Assembly: GCA_021205005.1 (NCBI GenBank)
Contig: JAJPYK010000272.1
Location: 1 to 10,734, forward strand
DNA from: Paraprevotella sp.
GTDB lineage: Bacteria; Bacteroidota; Bacteroidia; Bacteroidales; Bacteroidaceae
Reading direction: 5' to 3'
DNA length: 10,734 nucleotides
Part shown: in pieces, positions 1 through 6,021 of the stretch
Position numbering within the stretch: position 1 is the stretch's first letter
How the letters are laid out: each line of letters starts with the position of its first letter
Notes under the pieces: model-generated
What the model was told of the DNA's origin: nothing
What the model saw: only the letters and a program-made list of their open reading frames with translations
Databases searched by the model: none
Made by a program: the position numbers and the translations under genes

Positions 1-751
1 AATCAAATTTTGTCAGTACTACACCGTCGAAATCCAAACGACTGTTGAACTCTTTTGCGGTATTTACGGCATCCTGTCCCGTCATGGCATCTACCACGAA
101 CAGCGTTTCATCCGGTTGGATGGCATTCTTAATAGAGGCAATCTCCTGCATCATCTCCTCATCCACCGCCAATCGTCCGGCTGTATCGACGATCACGACA
201 TCATATCCTTTGGCTTTGGCTTCTTTTTTGGCGTTTTCCGCAATCTGTACCGCATTCTTATTCTCAGGTTCGCTATATACGGGAATGCCGATCTGCTCGC
301 CCAGCACTTTCAACTGTTCGATAGCGGCGGGACGGTAAATATCGCAGGCGGCCAACAAAGGATTCTTATGCCGTTTGCTTTTCAGCATTAAAGCCAGTTT
401 ACCGGACAACGTCGTCTTACCCGCTCCGTTCAAACCGGCCATGAGGATAACCGCGGGATGGCCTTGCAGATTCAGGTCCACCGCCTCACCGCCCATGAGA
501 GCGGCAAGTTCGTCGTGCACGATCTTTACCATCAACTGGCTGGGTTTCACGGCCGTGAGCACGTTCTGTCCCAAAGCCTTCTGCTTTACCGTATCGGTGA
601 ATGTTTTAGCCACTTTATAGTTGACGTCGGCGTCCAGCAACGCCCGGCGCACGTCTTTTAAGGTTTCGGCCACGTTGATTTCCGTAATCTTGCCTTCACC
701 TTTTAATATTTTGAAAGACCGCTCCAGTCTTTCACTCAGGTTGTCGAACAT
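1..751 (-). CDS. ffh: Signal recognition particle protein Ffh (SRP54), C-terminal part beyond window
   Basis: This is the GTPase of the signal recognition particle, which binds signal sequences of nascent membrane proteins together with 4.5S RNA and hands them to FtsY. The first 250 residues are present. The N domain (about 1-90) is followed by the G domain, with P-loop GLNGAGKTT at 106-114, DIYRPAA at 137-143, DTAGR at 189-193 and the guanine-specificity motif TKFD at 247-250. The rest of the G domain and the methionine-rich M domain lie outside the window. The ATG at 751 is chosen because MFDNLSERL is the expected Ffh start and a promoter sits just upstream. One oddity is that the P-loop carries Asn108 where Ffh usually has Gln; Asn there is typical of the partner FtsY. 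The overall sequence and DIYRPAAIEQL still point to Ffh. The identification is firm. Confidence 0.96.
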   Translation of the reverse strand, partial: MFDNLSERLERSFKILKGEGKITEINVAETLKDVRRALLDADVNYKVAKTFTDTVKQKALGQNVLTAVKPSQLMVKIVHDELAALMGGEAVDLNLQGHPAVILMAGLNGAGKTTLSGKLALMLKSKRHKNPLLAACDIYRPAAIEQLKVLGEQIGIPVYSEPENKNAVQIAENAKKEAKAKGYDVVIVDTAGRLAVDEEMMQEIASIKNAIQPDETLFVVDAMTGQDAVNTAKEFNSRLDFDGVVLTKFD

Positions 752-787
752 ATGTCGTTTATCTTTTTATTATTTTTTTCTTTGCGG

Positions 788-819
788 CAAAGGTACGAAT
801 AAAAAGTGAAACACGAAAA
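788..819 (-). promoter_or_regulatory. Bacteroides-type promoter for ffh
   Basis: On the minus strand TACCTTTG (788-795) matches the Bacteroides -7 consensus TAnnTTTG exactly. A TTTT (816-819) sits 20 bases upstream, where the -33 TTTG box is expected. Transcription would start near 781, about 30 bases before the ffh ATG. No clear terminator separates pabC from this promoter, so readthrough from pabBC into ffh is also possible. Confidence 0.6.
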
Positions 820-890
820 GATGTAGTAAAGGATTTGAATCTGACGCAATTATATACCGTTATCGGAAAGAGCGGAGTCGCATTCCAAGT

Positions 891-1487
891 TTATACGGAC
901 CACAAACGGCTACATTCCAATTCCACTTCCCCGAAAGAGATCATGGCGTTGAAAAGACGGATTTTCCGATATGAGGAAAGTTCAGACACAAGAATTTCTC
1001 TCTCCTCAATGAGCTGACGATCCAGCAGATCCGCCCGACAAGTTCCTTTCAACAGAGGGTGGGAGGGGGTATACCATTTCAGCCCGTCCCACAGGGCGAT
1101 ATTGGCTATAGACGTATCCGTCAGATGTCCTTGGCGTACGATCAACACGTCATCAGCTCCTCCGCGCCGGGCAAACAGGGCGTCCAGACAGGAACGATCA
1201 GCATATTTATAGGTATAACGCACTTCGTCTGCTTCAATCAGGCGCAACGTGTGCACGGGACGTATTTGATAAGGAAAATATTCCACAAACAGTATGTCAC
1301 GGGCGTACGTCACCCGACAGCGGATCCGCCCGGTATCATGTCCGACAGTCGTCACGTAGTCCTCAAGTTTCAAGTCCGATACCTTGTCCCAAAAACAGCG
1401 GCGGGTCGCATTCATCCGGGCATTATGACGCTCCGGATTTCCGATCTTACCGTCCTGAATCCTCAAAGTTTCAATAAACCGGCACAT
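891..1487 (-). CDS. pabC: Aminodeoxychorismate lyase-like class IV aminotransferase
   Basis: This is a 198-residue PLP enzyme of the class IV aminotransferase fold (the PabC, IlvE and D-amino acid transaminase family). Its probable reaction is conversion of 4-amino-4-deoxychorismate to p-aminobenzoate plus pyruvate in the cytoplasm, the last step before dihydropteroate synthesis. Visible landmarks are YKYADRS at 93-99, where Lys94 is the likely Schiff-base lysine, TDTSIANIAL at 123-132 (the family's T/E-x-S-x-x-N-I segment), and TPSHPLLKGTCR at 140-151, matching the family's TP...L.G..R cofactor-binding loop. At 198 residues it is clearly shorter than E. coli PabC (about 270). The ATG at 1487 lies inside the end of pabB, and the 17-base overlap implies translational coupling and joint function. 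Family membership is firm; the lyase activity is inferred mainly from the pabB partner. Confidence 0.85.
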   Translation of the reverse strand: MCRFIETLRIQDGKIGNPERHNARMNATRRCFWDKVSDLKLEDYVTTVGHDTGRIRCRVTYARDILFVEYFPYQIRPVHTLRLIEADEVRYTYKYADRSCLDALFARRGGADDVLIVRQGHLTDTSIANIALWDGLKWYTPSHPLLKGTCRADLLDRQLIEEREILVSELSSYRKIRLFNAMISFGEVELECSRLWSV

Positions 1488-2478
1488 AAATTTTGCGTTT
1501 CATTTCTTCGTATTCGTTTCGCGCATCGCTTTTGAACGTGATGCCGCCTCCGCTTTTGAACCAAAACCGTCCATCAGCGTCCTGTTCCAAAAAGCGGATC
1601 ATCACGGCACTGTCCAAGCTACATCCGTCGAAAAATCCCATTACACCGGTGTAAAACCCGCGCCGATAAGTCTCGGCATGCCGGATGATTTCTACGGTTT
1701 TCTTTTTAGGAGCTCCCGTAATGGACCCGGCCGGCAAGAGACTGAACAGGCAGTCTCCCAAATTTTCGCGATAATTTTCGTATAGACGTCCGCGTATCTC
1801 CGAACTCATCTGCAACAGCGGCCCTTCATGGGTCTGCAACTCATCCAGGTAACGGTCGCGCAATACTTTCACTTCCCTGGCCACCCTGCTCAGGTCGTTC
1901 CGTATCAGATCCGTAATGGTGGCATGTTCGGCCGCTTCTTTCTCATCGTTTAACAAGCCGGCGCGGGCATCCGGAAGAGAGCCATCCCGGGTACCTTTCA
2001 TCGGATGAGAGTAGATGAATCCATTCTCGATACGCACGAACGTTTCCGGAGAAAAGACCACAAAATGATTTCGCAACCACAGTTTGTAACGCGCCTGAGC
2101 CTGCTGAAAGATATTCAACCGAGACCAATTCGTCTCCACGGGGGTGGCACAAGTGAGATTAACCAAGAACGTATTGCCCGATTGTAAATTGTGATGCACC
2201 TCATCGAACGAGCGTCGGTAGTCCTCGAAGGACTGCGGAAAAGCATGCCACCTGAGTTCACGGGGGCATCCCGCCGCCTGCCTTACTTCGTTCGAGGCGG
2301 AAGGAAAACTATATTGCAACATGCTGGCCGGAAGAGCGTTAGGCCGCTCTGCCACGCCTTGCGACAGATCGAAGTCGATCATGAAGAAAAAAGGTGTCCC
2401 CTCACGTCCGAATCGGTTCATCCGATCCCTCACATCCTGTCCCGAACAAAAAAACAAATTATCTGAAATTATCATCAT
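1471..2478 (-). CDS. pabB: Aminodeoxychorismate synthase component I
   Basis: This is the chorismate-binding enzyme that, with ammonia from a PabA/TrpG glutaminase, turns chorismate into 4-amino-4-deoxychorismate for p-aminobenzoate and folate synthesis. It is 335 residues from the chosen start. PMKGTR at 159-164 contains the lysine that distinguishes PabB from anthranilate synthase TrpE, which has alanine there. Other motifs are LIRNDLSRV at 191-199, GSITGAPKKKTVEII at 251-265 and GGGITF...EYEE at 310-325. The frame is open further upstream to a TTG at 2493, but a GGGAG stretch at 2483-2487 lies 5 bases before ATG 2478 and 8 before ATG 2475, so an ATG start is preferred; 2475 is equally possible. 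pabC overlaps its 3' end. No glutaminase subunit gene lies in the window. Confidence 0.93.
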   Translation of the reverse strand: MMIISDNLFFCSGQDVRDRMNRFGREGTPFFFMIDFDLSQGVAERPNALPASMLQYSFPSASNEVRQAAGCPRELRWHAFPQSFEDYRRSFDEVHHNLQSGNTFLVNLTCATPVETNWSRLNIFQQAQARYKLWLRNHFVVFSPETFVRIENGFIYSHPMKGTRDGSLPDARAGLLNDEKEAAEHATITDLIRNDLSRVAREVKVLRDRYLDELQTHEGPLLQMSSEIRGRLYENYRENLGDCLFSLLPAGSITGAPKKKTVEIIRHAETYRRGFYTGVMGFFDGCSLDSAVMIRFLEQDADGRFWFKSGGGITFKSDARNEYEEMKRKIYVPVY

Positions 2479-2520
2479 CCGCACTCCCGTCAAGGGAAAA
2501 ATCTATGCTGTAACTCACTG

Positions 2521-2528
2521 CAAAAGTA
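2521..2528 (-). promoter_or_regulatory. Promoter -7 element for pabB-pabC
   Basis: TACTTTTG on the minus strand matches TAnnTTTG and lies 43 bases upstream of the preferred pabB ATG. About 20 bases further upstream there is a TTTA (2549-2552) that could serve as a weak -33 box. It faces away from the plus-strand promoter at 2567-2597, so the two share one AT-rich divergent control region. Confidence 0.5.
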
Positions 2529-2566
2529 AACAAAATCTAAATAGTCTTTAAATAAGTTCCAAATAT

Positions 2567-2597
2567 TTTTCAGCCTACCGTATTTTGTTTATATTTG
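2567..2597 (+). promoter_or_regulatory. Bacteroides-type promoter driving the 2600-3196 region
   Basis: TATATTTG (2590-2597), followed by CA as in many Bacteroides promoters, matches the -7 consensus. TTTT at 2567-2570 lies 19 bases upstream at the -33 position. Transcription would start near 2603, just before the stem-loops described separately. No protein gene with a recognisable family begins within 590 bases, so this promoter either makes a non-coding RNA or gives the ferritin gene a very long leader. Confidence 0.55.
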
Positions 2598-2715
2598 CAT
2601 TGTCCTTTGACATGGAAGTACGGTAAGCGTCTCGGCATTATCCGGGTTCAGGAAATCCCCAATGTCTCTAAACAACAATGGATAATACAATGAACGCTCT
2701 ACGAACTATTAAAAT

Positions 2716-2844
2716 ATGGAAATGAATCATATCGCAAGATATGTTACGAAAGATATTAAAAATAGACGTGGGGCTTTATGTATTACAAAGTTGTTGAGTA
2801 TGGGGATACTTCTGAACGGTAATACTAAAGTTCCCCACGTTTAA
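2716..2844 (+). CDS. Possible 42-residue small protein overlapping the hairpin
   Basis: An ATG-to-TAA frame of 42 codons runs across stem-loops B and C and stops right at the base of the long hairpin. The predicted peptide is basic in its first half (ARYVTKDIKNRRG) and mildly hydrophobic in the middle, with no signal peptide or known motif. A 15-codon frame starting at ATG 2669-2671 region overlaps its start in another phase. The constraint of forming a 20-bp stem makes coding here doubtful, so I list it only because both readings are visible in the same DNA. Confidence 0.15.
   Translation: MEMNHIARYVTKDIKNRRGALCITKLLSMGILLNGNTKVPHV
2766..2840 (+). repeat. Long inverted repeat forming a 20-bp-stem hairpin
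   Basis: ACGTGGGG (2766-2773), CTTTA (2774-2778) and GTATTAC (2780-2786) pair with GTAATAC (2819-2825), TAAAG (2826-2830) and CCCCACGT (2833-2840). T2779 and TT 2831-2832 are unpaired. Inside, GTT/AAC (2790-2792 with 2815-2817) and AGTAT-GGGG-ATACT (2797-2810) continue the rod. Such extended complementarity is very unlikely by chance. There is no U-tract directly after it, so it does not look like a simple intrinsic terminator. Confidence 0.8.
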
Positions 2845-2861
2845 CCTAAACACTATAAATA

Positions 2862-2896
2862 CAACTTCATGGGGCAGAAAGTTGGATAAGTTTTTT
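2862..2896 (+). terminator. Weak terminator-like hairpin
   Basis: CAACTT (2862-2867) pairs with AAGTTG (2879-2884) around an 11-base loop. After a six-base spacer there is a T6 run (2891-2896). The stem is short and the spacer is longer than usual, so this is only a candidate 3' end for the structured RNA. Confidence 0.3.
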
Positions 2897-3196
2897 AAAT
2901 GTCATGAAAACTATGGATTTTAAAAAATGGGTTCCATTCGCCACAAGATCACACGCTCATGCGGCCGTCCCCTTGAGGGATTTCTCACACGTTATTCTTT
3001 CTTCAATCTTTTTACTTTCAAGACTCCGACGAAGAAAGATACAAACTATATGCCAGTCCGCTACGTTTACCCGACAATCAGCCACGAACGACTTCCGATC
3101 GGTTTTGTTGTGCGACAGAGATGACAAAAAGTCAGAAGAACAATTTGCTGTCTGACCGTTTATTGAAGGTTGAACCGAAATATAATACATAACCAT
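2897..3196 (+). other. Leader region before the ferritin gene, no recognised gene
   Basis: Three short plus-strand frames occur here: 2904-3155, 2927-3124 and 3121-3192. None resembles a known family. The last (23 codons) starts in an ATGA overlap with the stop of the second and ends four bases before the ferritin ATG, so it could be a translated leader. No TAnnTTTG promoter motif is visible between 2897 and 3196, which suggests that ferritin transcription depends on the 2590 promoter or on a promoter of another type. Small palindromes such as CCGATCGG near 3098 are present but unremarkable. Confidence 0.4.
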
Positions 3197-3664
3197 ATGG
3201 ATAAGAGAATTGAAAATGCGATGAACAAACTGATCAACACTGAGATCTGGTCTTCAAACTTGTATCTGTCCATGCAAGTCTATTTTGAAGAACAACAACT
3301 TCCGATATTGAGTTCATGGTTGAGCTTGCAAGCCCGCAACAACATGGAAAGAGTTCATAAAATCATGGAACTGCTTTACCATTACGGGGGAAATGTGGAA
3401 ATCTGCGAGATGAAAAACGGAATCCAGCGCTGGGACACCCCGAAAGAGGCTTTGGACAAACTGGTGGAACAGGAACAAGGTCTGCAAAAGGATGTCAAGA
3501 GTTTCCTCATCTCCGTACAGAACCTGGACGAAGGGTTTTACGACAGGGCCACACGGTTGTATTCCGACCGGTCCTATATCGGCAACGTATTTCTGGAACT
3601 GCTGCACGTCTTGACCTATGAAAGTCAACGCCGGTTGCCGCTCTATTCGGATCTGGACGAATGA
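3197..3664 (+). CDS. Ferritin-like protein with degenerate ferroxidase centre
   Basis: This 155-residue protein has the four-helix ferritin fold. NTEIWSSNLYLSMQVYF (14-30) matches the first helix of bacterial ferritins, and the spacing to the GG turn at 64-65 is gapless against E. coli-type FtnA. Classical ferritins store iron as a mineral in a 24-subunit cytoplasmic shell after oxidising Fe(II) at a diiron site. Against E. coli FtnA (Glu17, Glu50, His53, Glu94, Gln127, Glu130), only Glu16 and Glu93 are kept. The Glu-x-x-His pair is Asn49 and Arg52, and the Gln/Glu pair in the last helix is not recognisable in TRLYSDRSYIGNVF. Catalytic iron oxidation is therefore doubtful; it may be a structural or partner subunit. 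The ATG at 3197 is used because an upstream in-frame TTG (3170) lacks support. gpmA follows after 70 bases. Confidence 0.8.
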   Translation: MDKRIENAMNKLINTEIWSSNLYLSMQVYFEEQQLPILSSWLSLQARNNMERVHKIMELLYHYGGNVEICEMKNGIQRWDTPKEALDKLVEQEQGLQKDVKSFLISVQNLDEGFYDRATRLYSDRSYIGNVFLELLHVLTYESQRRLPLYSDLDE

Positions 3665-3734
3665 TAAAAATCTTCGGACCATTCGACAATAATATATCTG
3701 AATCATTATTCAACATCACTTAATTGTTTTGATT

Positions 3735-4484
3735 ATGAAAAGAATCGTATTGCTTCGCCACGGCGAAAGCCCATGGAATCAAGAGAACCGTTTTACAGGT
3801 TGGACTGATGTGGATTTAAGTGAAAAAGGGATCTCGGAAGCCTGCAAGGCCGGAGACACCTTGAAACAGGCCTGTTTCACTTTCCAGATCGCTTATACTT
3901 CGTATCTGAAAAGAGCGGTCAAGACCTTGAACTGCGTGCTCGACCGAATGAATGAAGATTGGATCCCGGTGGAAAAGACCTGGAGACTCAACGAGAAGCA
4001 TTATGGTATGCTGCAAGGCCTCAACAAAAGCGAAACGGCAGCCAAATACGGCGACGAGCAGGTACATATCTGGCGGAGAAGCTATGACGTGGCCCCCGAT
4101 CCGGTAGCCGTCGACGATCCCCGCATTCCCGGTAAAGATCCTCGCTATGCCTGCATCCCCGATGCCGAAGTGCCTCGCACGGAGTCCTTGAAAGATGCCA
4201 TCCGTCGCGTCATGCCGTATTGGGAATGTGTGATCTTCCCCTCTTTGAAGAAGGTGGACAGCGTGCTGGTTACGGCACACGGCAACAGCTTGCGCGGCAT
4301 CGTGAAGCATCTCAAAGGCATTTCGGACGAAGACATCTCACAGTTGAACTTGCCCACGGCCGTGCCTTACGTCTTTGAGTTCGACCATCAGTTGAATTTG
4401 GAAAAAGACTACTTCCTGGGCGATCCCAAAGAAATAGAAAAGCTGATGGAGGCCGTTGCCCGTCAAGGCAGTGCAAAAAAATAA
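3735..4484 (+). CDS. gpmA: 2,3-bisphosphoglycerate-dependent phosphoglycerate mutase
   Basis: This glycolytic and gluconeogenic enzyme interconverts 3- and 2-phosphoglycerate in the cytoplasm through a phosphohistidine. In the 249-residue protein LLRHGES (6-12) carries the phospho-accepting His9, with Arg8 beside it. Other active-site residues visible are Arg60 (YLKRAVKT), Glu87 (RLNEKHYG) and His182 (TAHGNSLRG). The length and the [14 protein letters not shown] segment are typical of the dPGM family, not the cofactor-independent type. ATG 3735 is chosen over the in-frame TTG at 3729 because [10 protein letters not shown] is the normal start. It follows the ferritin gene by 70 bases with no clear promoter or terminator between, so cotranscription is plausible. 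Confidence 0.96.
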   Translation: MKRIVLLRHGESPWNQENRFTGWTDVDLSEKGISEACKAGDTLKQACFTFQIAYTSYLKRAVKTLNCVLDRMNEDWIPVEKTWRLNEKHYGMLQGLNKSETAAKYGDEQVHIWRRSYDVAPDPVAVDDPRIPGKDPRYACIPDAEVPRTESLKDAIRRVMPYWECVIFPSLKKVDSVLVTAHGNSLRGIVKHLKGISDEDISQLNLPTAVPYVFEFDHQLNLEKDYFLGDPKEIEKLMEAVARQGSAKK

Positions 4485-4513
4485 ATCAATTTCTCTTTTG
4501 TTCATTGGTGTGT

Positions 4514-4559
4514 CAGAGTGTAGGGGCATCGTCCCGTCAACGGCGTGCCCATACCTCTG
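4514..4559 (+). other. Stem-loop in the gpmA-pfkA intergenic leader
   Basis: CAGAG...GTA.GGGCA (4514-4528) pairs with TGCCC.TAC.CTCTG (4546-4559), giving 13 base pairs in three blocks. The loop contains a small CCG-TCAA-CGG hairpin. No T-run follows on the plus strand, so it is not a standard terminator. It ends 35 bases before the pfkA ATG and could be a regulatory leader, an RNA-processing site or a stabilising 5' structure for pfkA. Confidence 0.55.
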
Positions 4560-4594
4560 CAAACCGATGGAGCAACATTGTTTAAAACAACAAG

Positions 4595-5572
4595 ATGGAA
4601 GAAAAATATATAGGTATCCTGACTTCCGGAGGCGACGCCTCGGGCATGAACGCCGCGATACGGGCTGTAACCCGAAGCGCGATTTTCAACGGATACAGGG
4701 TAAAAGGCATCTATCGGGGATATGAGGGGCTGATTGCGGATGACATAAAAGAACTGACCACGGAAGACGTGAGCAACATCATCCAACGGGGAGGGACCAT
4801 CCTGAAAACGGCCCGTTCCCAGCAGTTCACCACGCCCGAAGGACGCAAACGCGCCTATGAGGTGATGCAACAAGAGAATATTTCGGCTTTGGTCATCATC
4901 GGAGGAGACGGCTCACTGACCGGTGCGCGCATCTTTGCCGAAGAATACGACGTGGTGTGCATCGGATTGCCGGGTACCATCGACAATGATCTGTACGGGA
5001 CCGACTTCACCATCGGTTACGACACGGCGCTGAATACCATCGTGCAGTGCGTGGACAAAATACGCGATACCGCCACCTCGCACGACCGTCTGTTCTTCGT
5101 CGAAGTCATGGGACGCGACGCCGGTTTCCTGGCACAATACAGCGCCATCGCTTCCGGAGCGGAAGCAGCCATTATCCCCGAAGACCGTACCGATGCCGAT
5201 CAGTTGGAAACGTTCATCAACCGTGGTTTCAGAAAGACCAAGAACAGCAGTATCGTCATCGTGTCGGAGAGCCCGAAGGACGGCGGAGCCATGCACTATG
5301 CCCAACGGGTGGAAAAGGAATATCCCGACTATGACGTGCGCGTATCTATCCTCGGACATCTGCAACGCGGCGGGTCGCCCAGCGCATCCTATCGTATCCT
5401 GGCCAGCCGGTTGGGCGACGGTGCCGTACAAGCCCTCATGGCCGGACAGCGCAATGTCATGGTGGGCATACACGACAACGAGGTGGTTTACATTCCGTTC
5501 ACTGAAGCCATCAAGGACGACAAGCCGCTCGACAAGAGCCTCATTCGGATTCTCAACGAGTTGTCGATCTGA
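4595..5572 (+). CDS. pfkA: ATP-dependent 6-phosphofructokinase
   Basis: This enzyme phosphorylates fructose 6-phosphate to fructose 1,6-bisphosphate, the committed step of glycolysis. In the 325-residue protein [10 protein letters not shown] (12-21) is the nucleotide-binding start of the family, IIGGDGS (101-107) and PGTIDND (126-132) mark the ATP-using rather than PPi-using class, and Asp130 is the catalytic base. MGRDAGFLA (172-180) and [11 protein letters not shown] (254-264) bind substrate. Length and ending are complete. The sixteenth residue is Ser where E. coli has Pro (GGDAPG); I believe this occurs in other Bacteroidota but cannot check. It lies 110 bases after gpmA with no TAnnTTTG motif between, so it may be read from the upstream promoter. 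Confidence 0.96.
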   Translation: MEEKYIGILTSGGDASGMNAAIRAVTRSAIFNGYRVKGIYRGYEGLIADDIKELTTEDVSNIIQRGGTILKTARSQQFTTPEGRKRAYEVMQQENISALVIIGGDGSLTGARIFAEEYDVVCIGLPGTIDNDLYGTDFTIGYDTALNTIVQCVDKIRDTATSHDRLFFVEVMGRDAGFLAQYSAIASGAEAAIIPEDRTDADQLETFINRGFRKTKNSSIVIVSESPKDGGAMHYAQRVEKEYPDYDVRVSILGHLQRGGSPSASYRILASRLGDGAVQALMAGQRNVMVGIHDNEVVYIPFTEAIKDDKPLDKSLIRILNELSI

Positions 5573-5866
5573 TAGAAGCGTGTCGGGATTCAATATTTTT
5601 CATCTGAATCTCATGAGACGGCTTCCGGTGTGTAGGTGAATGGCAAAATGCTGGTTCAGAGAGCGTTGGAAAGGATAGGAGAGAAAGCTTGTTTTTTCGG
5701 CGGTCGATGAAAAAACAGAGTCCGCAGATTGAGAAATTTTTCTCCGCAGAATGATACGCCGTTCGGCGCAGAAAAAAAACAGTGAATCGGGTTGTCGGAT
5801 TCTTTTTAGGGACGACGGCAGAAACAGTCGGTTGGCGTCGCTGCGACGCACTCGCAGAAAATATTA

Positions 5867-5906
5867 AAAATCGGACCCAATACCATTCGGTACCCGATCC
5901 GATTTT
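5867..5906 (-). terminator. Intrinsic terminator of the GH92-GH97 unit
   Basis: AAAATCGGA (5867-5875) pairs with TCCGATTTT (5898-5906), and an inner TACC-ATTC-GGTA stem sits in the loop. On the minus strand the stem runs into T-rich sequence (TTTTTAATATTTT), as expected for termination of the GH97 transcript, whose stop codon lies about 115 bases upstream. The plus strand also has a short T run after the stem, so it may act in both directions. Confidence 0.7.
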
Positions 5907-5913
5907 GTTGAAG

Positions 5914-5953
5914 ACTTCAGGGGATAAGGGGACCTCTGAAGTTTTCTTTTTTT
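5914..5953 (+). terminator. Intrinsic terminator of the pfkA transcript
   Basis: ACTTCAGGGG (5914-5923) pairs with CCTCTGAAGT (5933-5942), with one G-U pair, and is followed at once by TTTCTTTTTTTG. It is the best plus-strand terminator in the window. Its position about 340 bases after the pfkA stop leaves a long 3' untranslated region. Confidence 0.8.
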
Positions 5954-6021
5954 GTTTCTGGACAAGATTCCGGATTCTACGACTGTGCATCGTCGTTCCC
6001 GCATCGGCCGCCCTTTTCTTC

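Larger units (their letters stand above)
2603..2896 (+). ncRNA. Candidate structured RNA or structured leader, family not recognised
   Basis: Downstream of a good promoter there are several stem-loops in series. Stem A is GACATGG (2609-2615) with CC-A-ATGTC (2659-2666). Stem B is CATATC-GCAA-GATATG (2728-2743), a perfect 6-bp stem closed by a GNRA tetraloop. Stem C (2766-2840) has a 20-bp main stem interrupted only by a one-base and a two-base bulge. A weak terminator-like hairpin and a T6 run end at 2896. This would give an RNA of about 290 bases. The rod shape of stem C resembles 6S RNA in outline, but I see no specific 6S, RNase P, SRP RNA or tmRNA signature and do not assign a family. It might instead be an attenuator or leader of the ferritin gene. 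Confidence 0.35.
5573..6021. other. Convergent non-coding region between pfkA and the GH97 gene
   Basis: This region holds 449 bases between the stop codons of two convergent genes. Overlapping frames on both strands cross two terminator hairpins and give low-complexity, unrecognisable peptides, so I regard it as non-coding. Besides the two terminators listed separately, it has GATTCA/TGAATC (5588-5593 with 5606-5611), an 8-base direct repeat TCCGCAGA near 5720 and 5743 flanking a GAGAAA/TTTCTC palindrome, and a GCGTCGC-T-GCGACGC palindrome at 5835-5849. No RNA gene is recognised. Confidence 0.6.

Noticed and set aside
1059..1535. Plus-strand frame of 158 codons
   Set aside because: It is antisense to pabC and the end of pabB, which carry clear family motifs.
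2603..2896. Assignment as RNase P RNA, tmRNA or SRP RNA
   Set aside because: The conserved core sequences of those RNAs are not present.
2904..3155. 83-codon frame upstream of ferritin as a real gene, possibly an integrase remnant
   Set aside because: No catalytic or DNA-binding motif of a recombinase is visible; the peptide looks arbitrary and overlaps other equally weak frames.
5553..5990. Open minus-strand frame of 145 codons between pfkA and GH97
   Set aside because: It overlaps the end of pfkA and both terminators and is rich in Ser, Arg and Phe without any motif.
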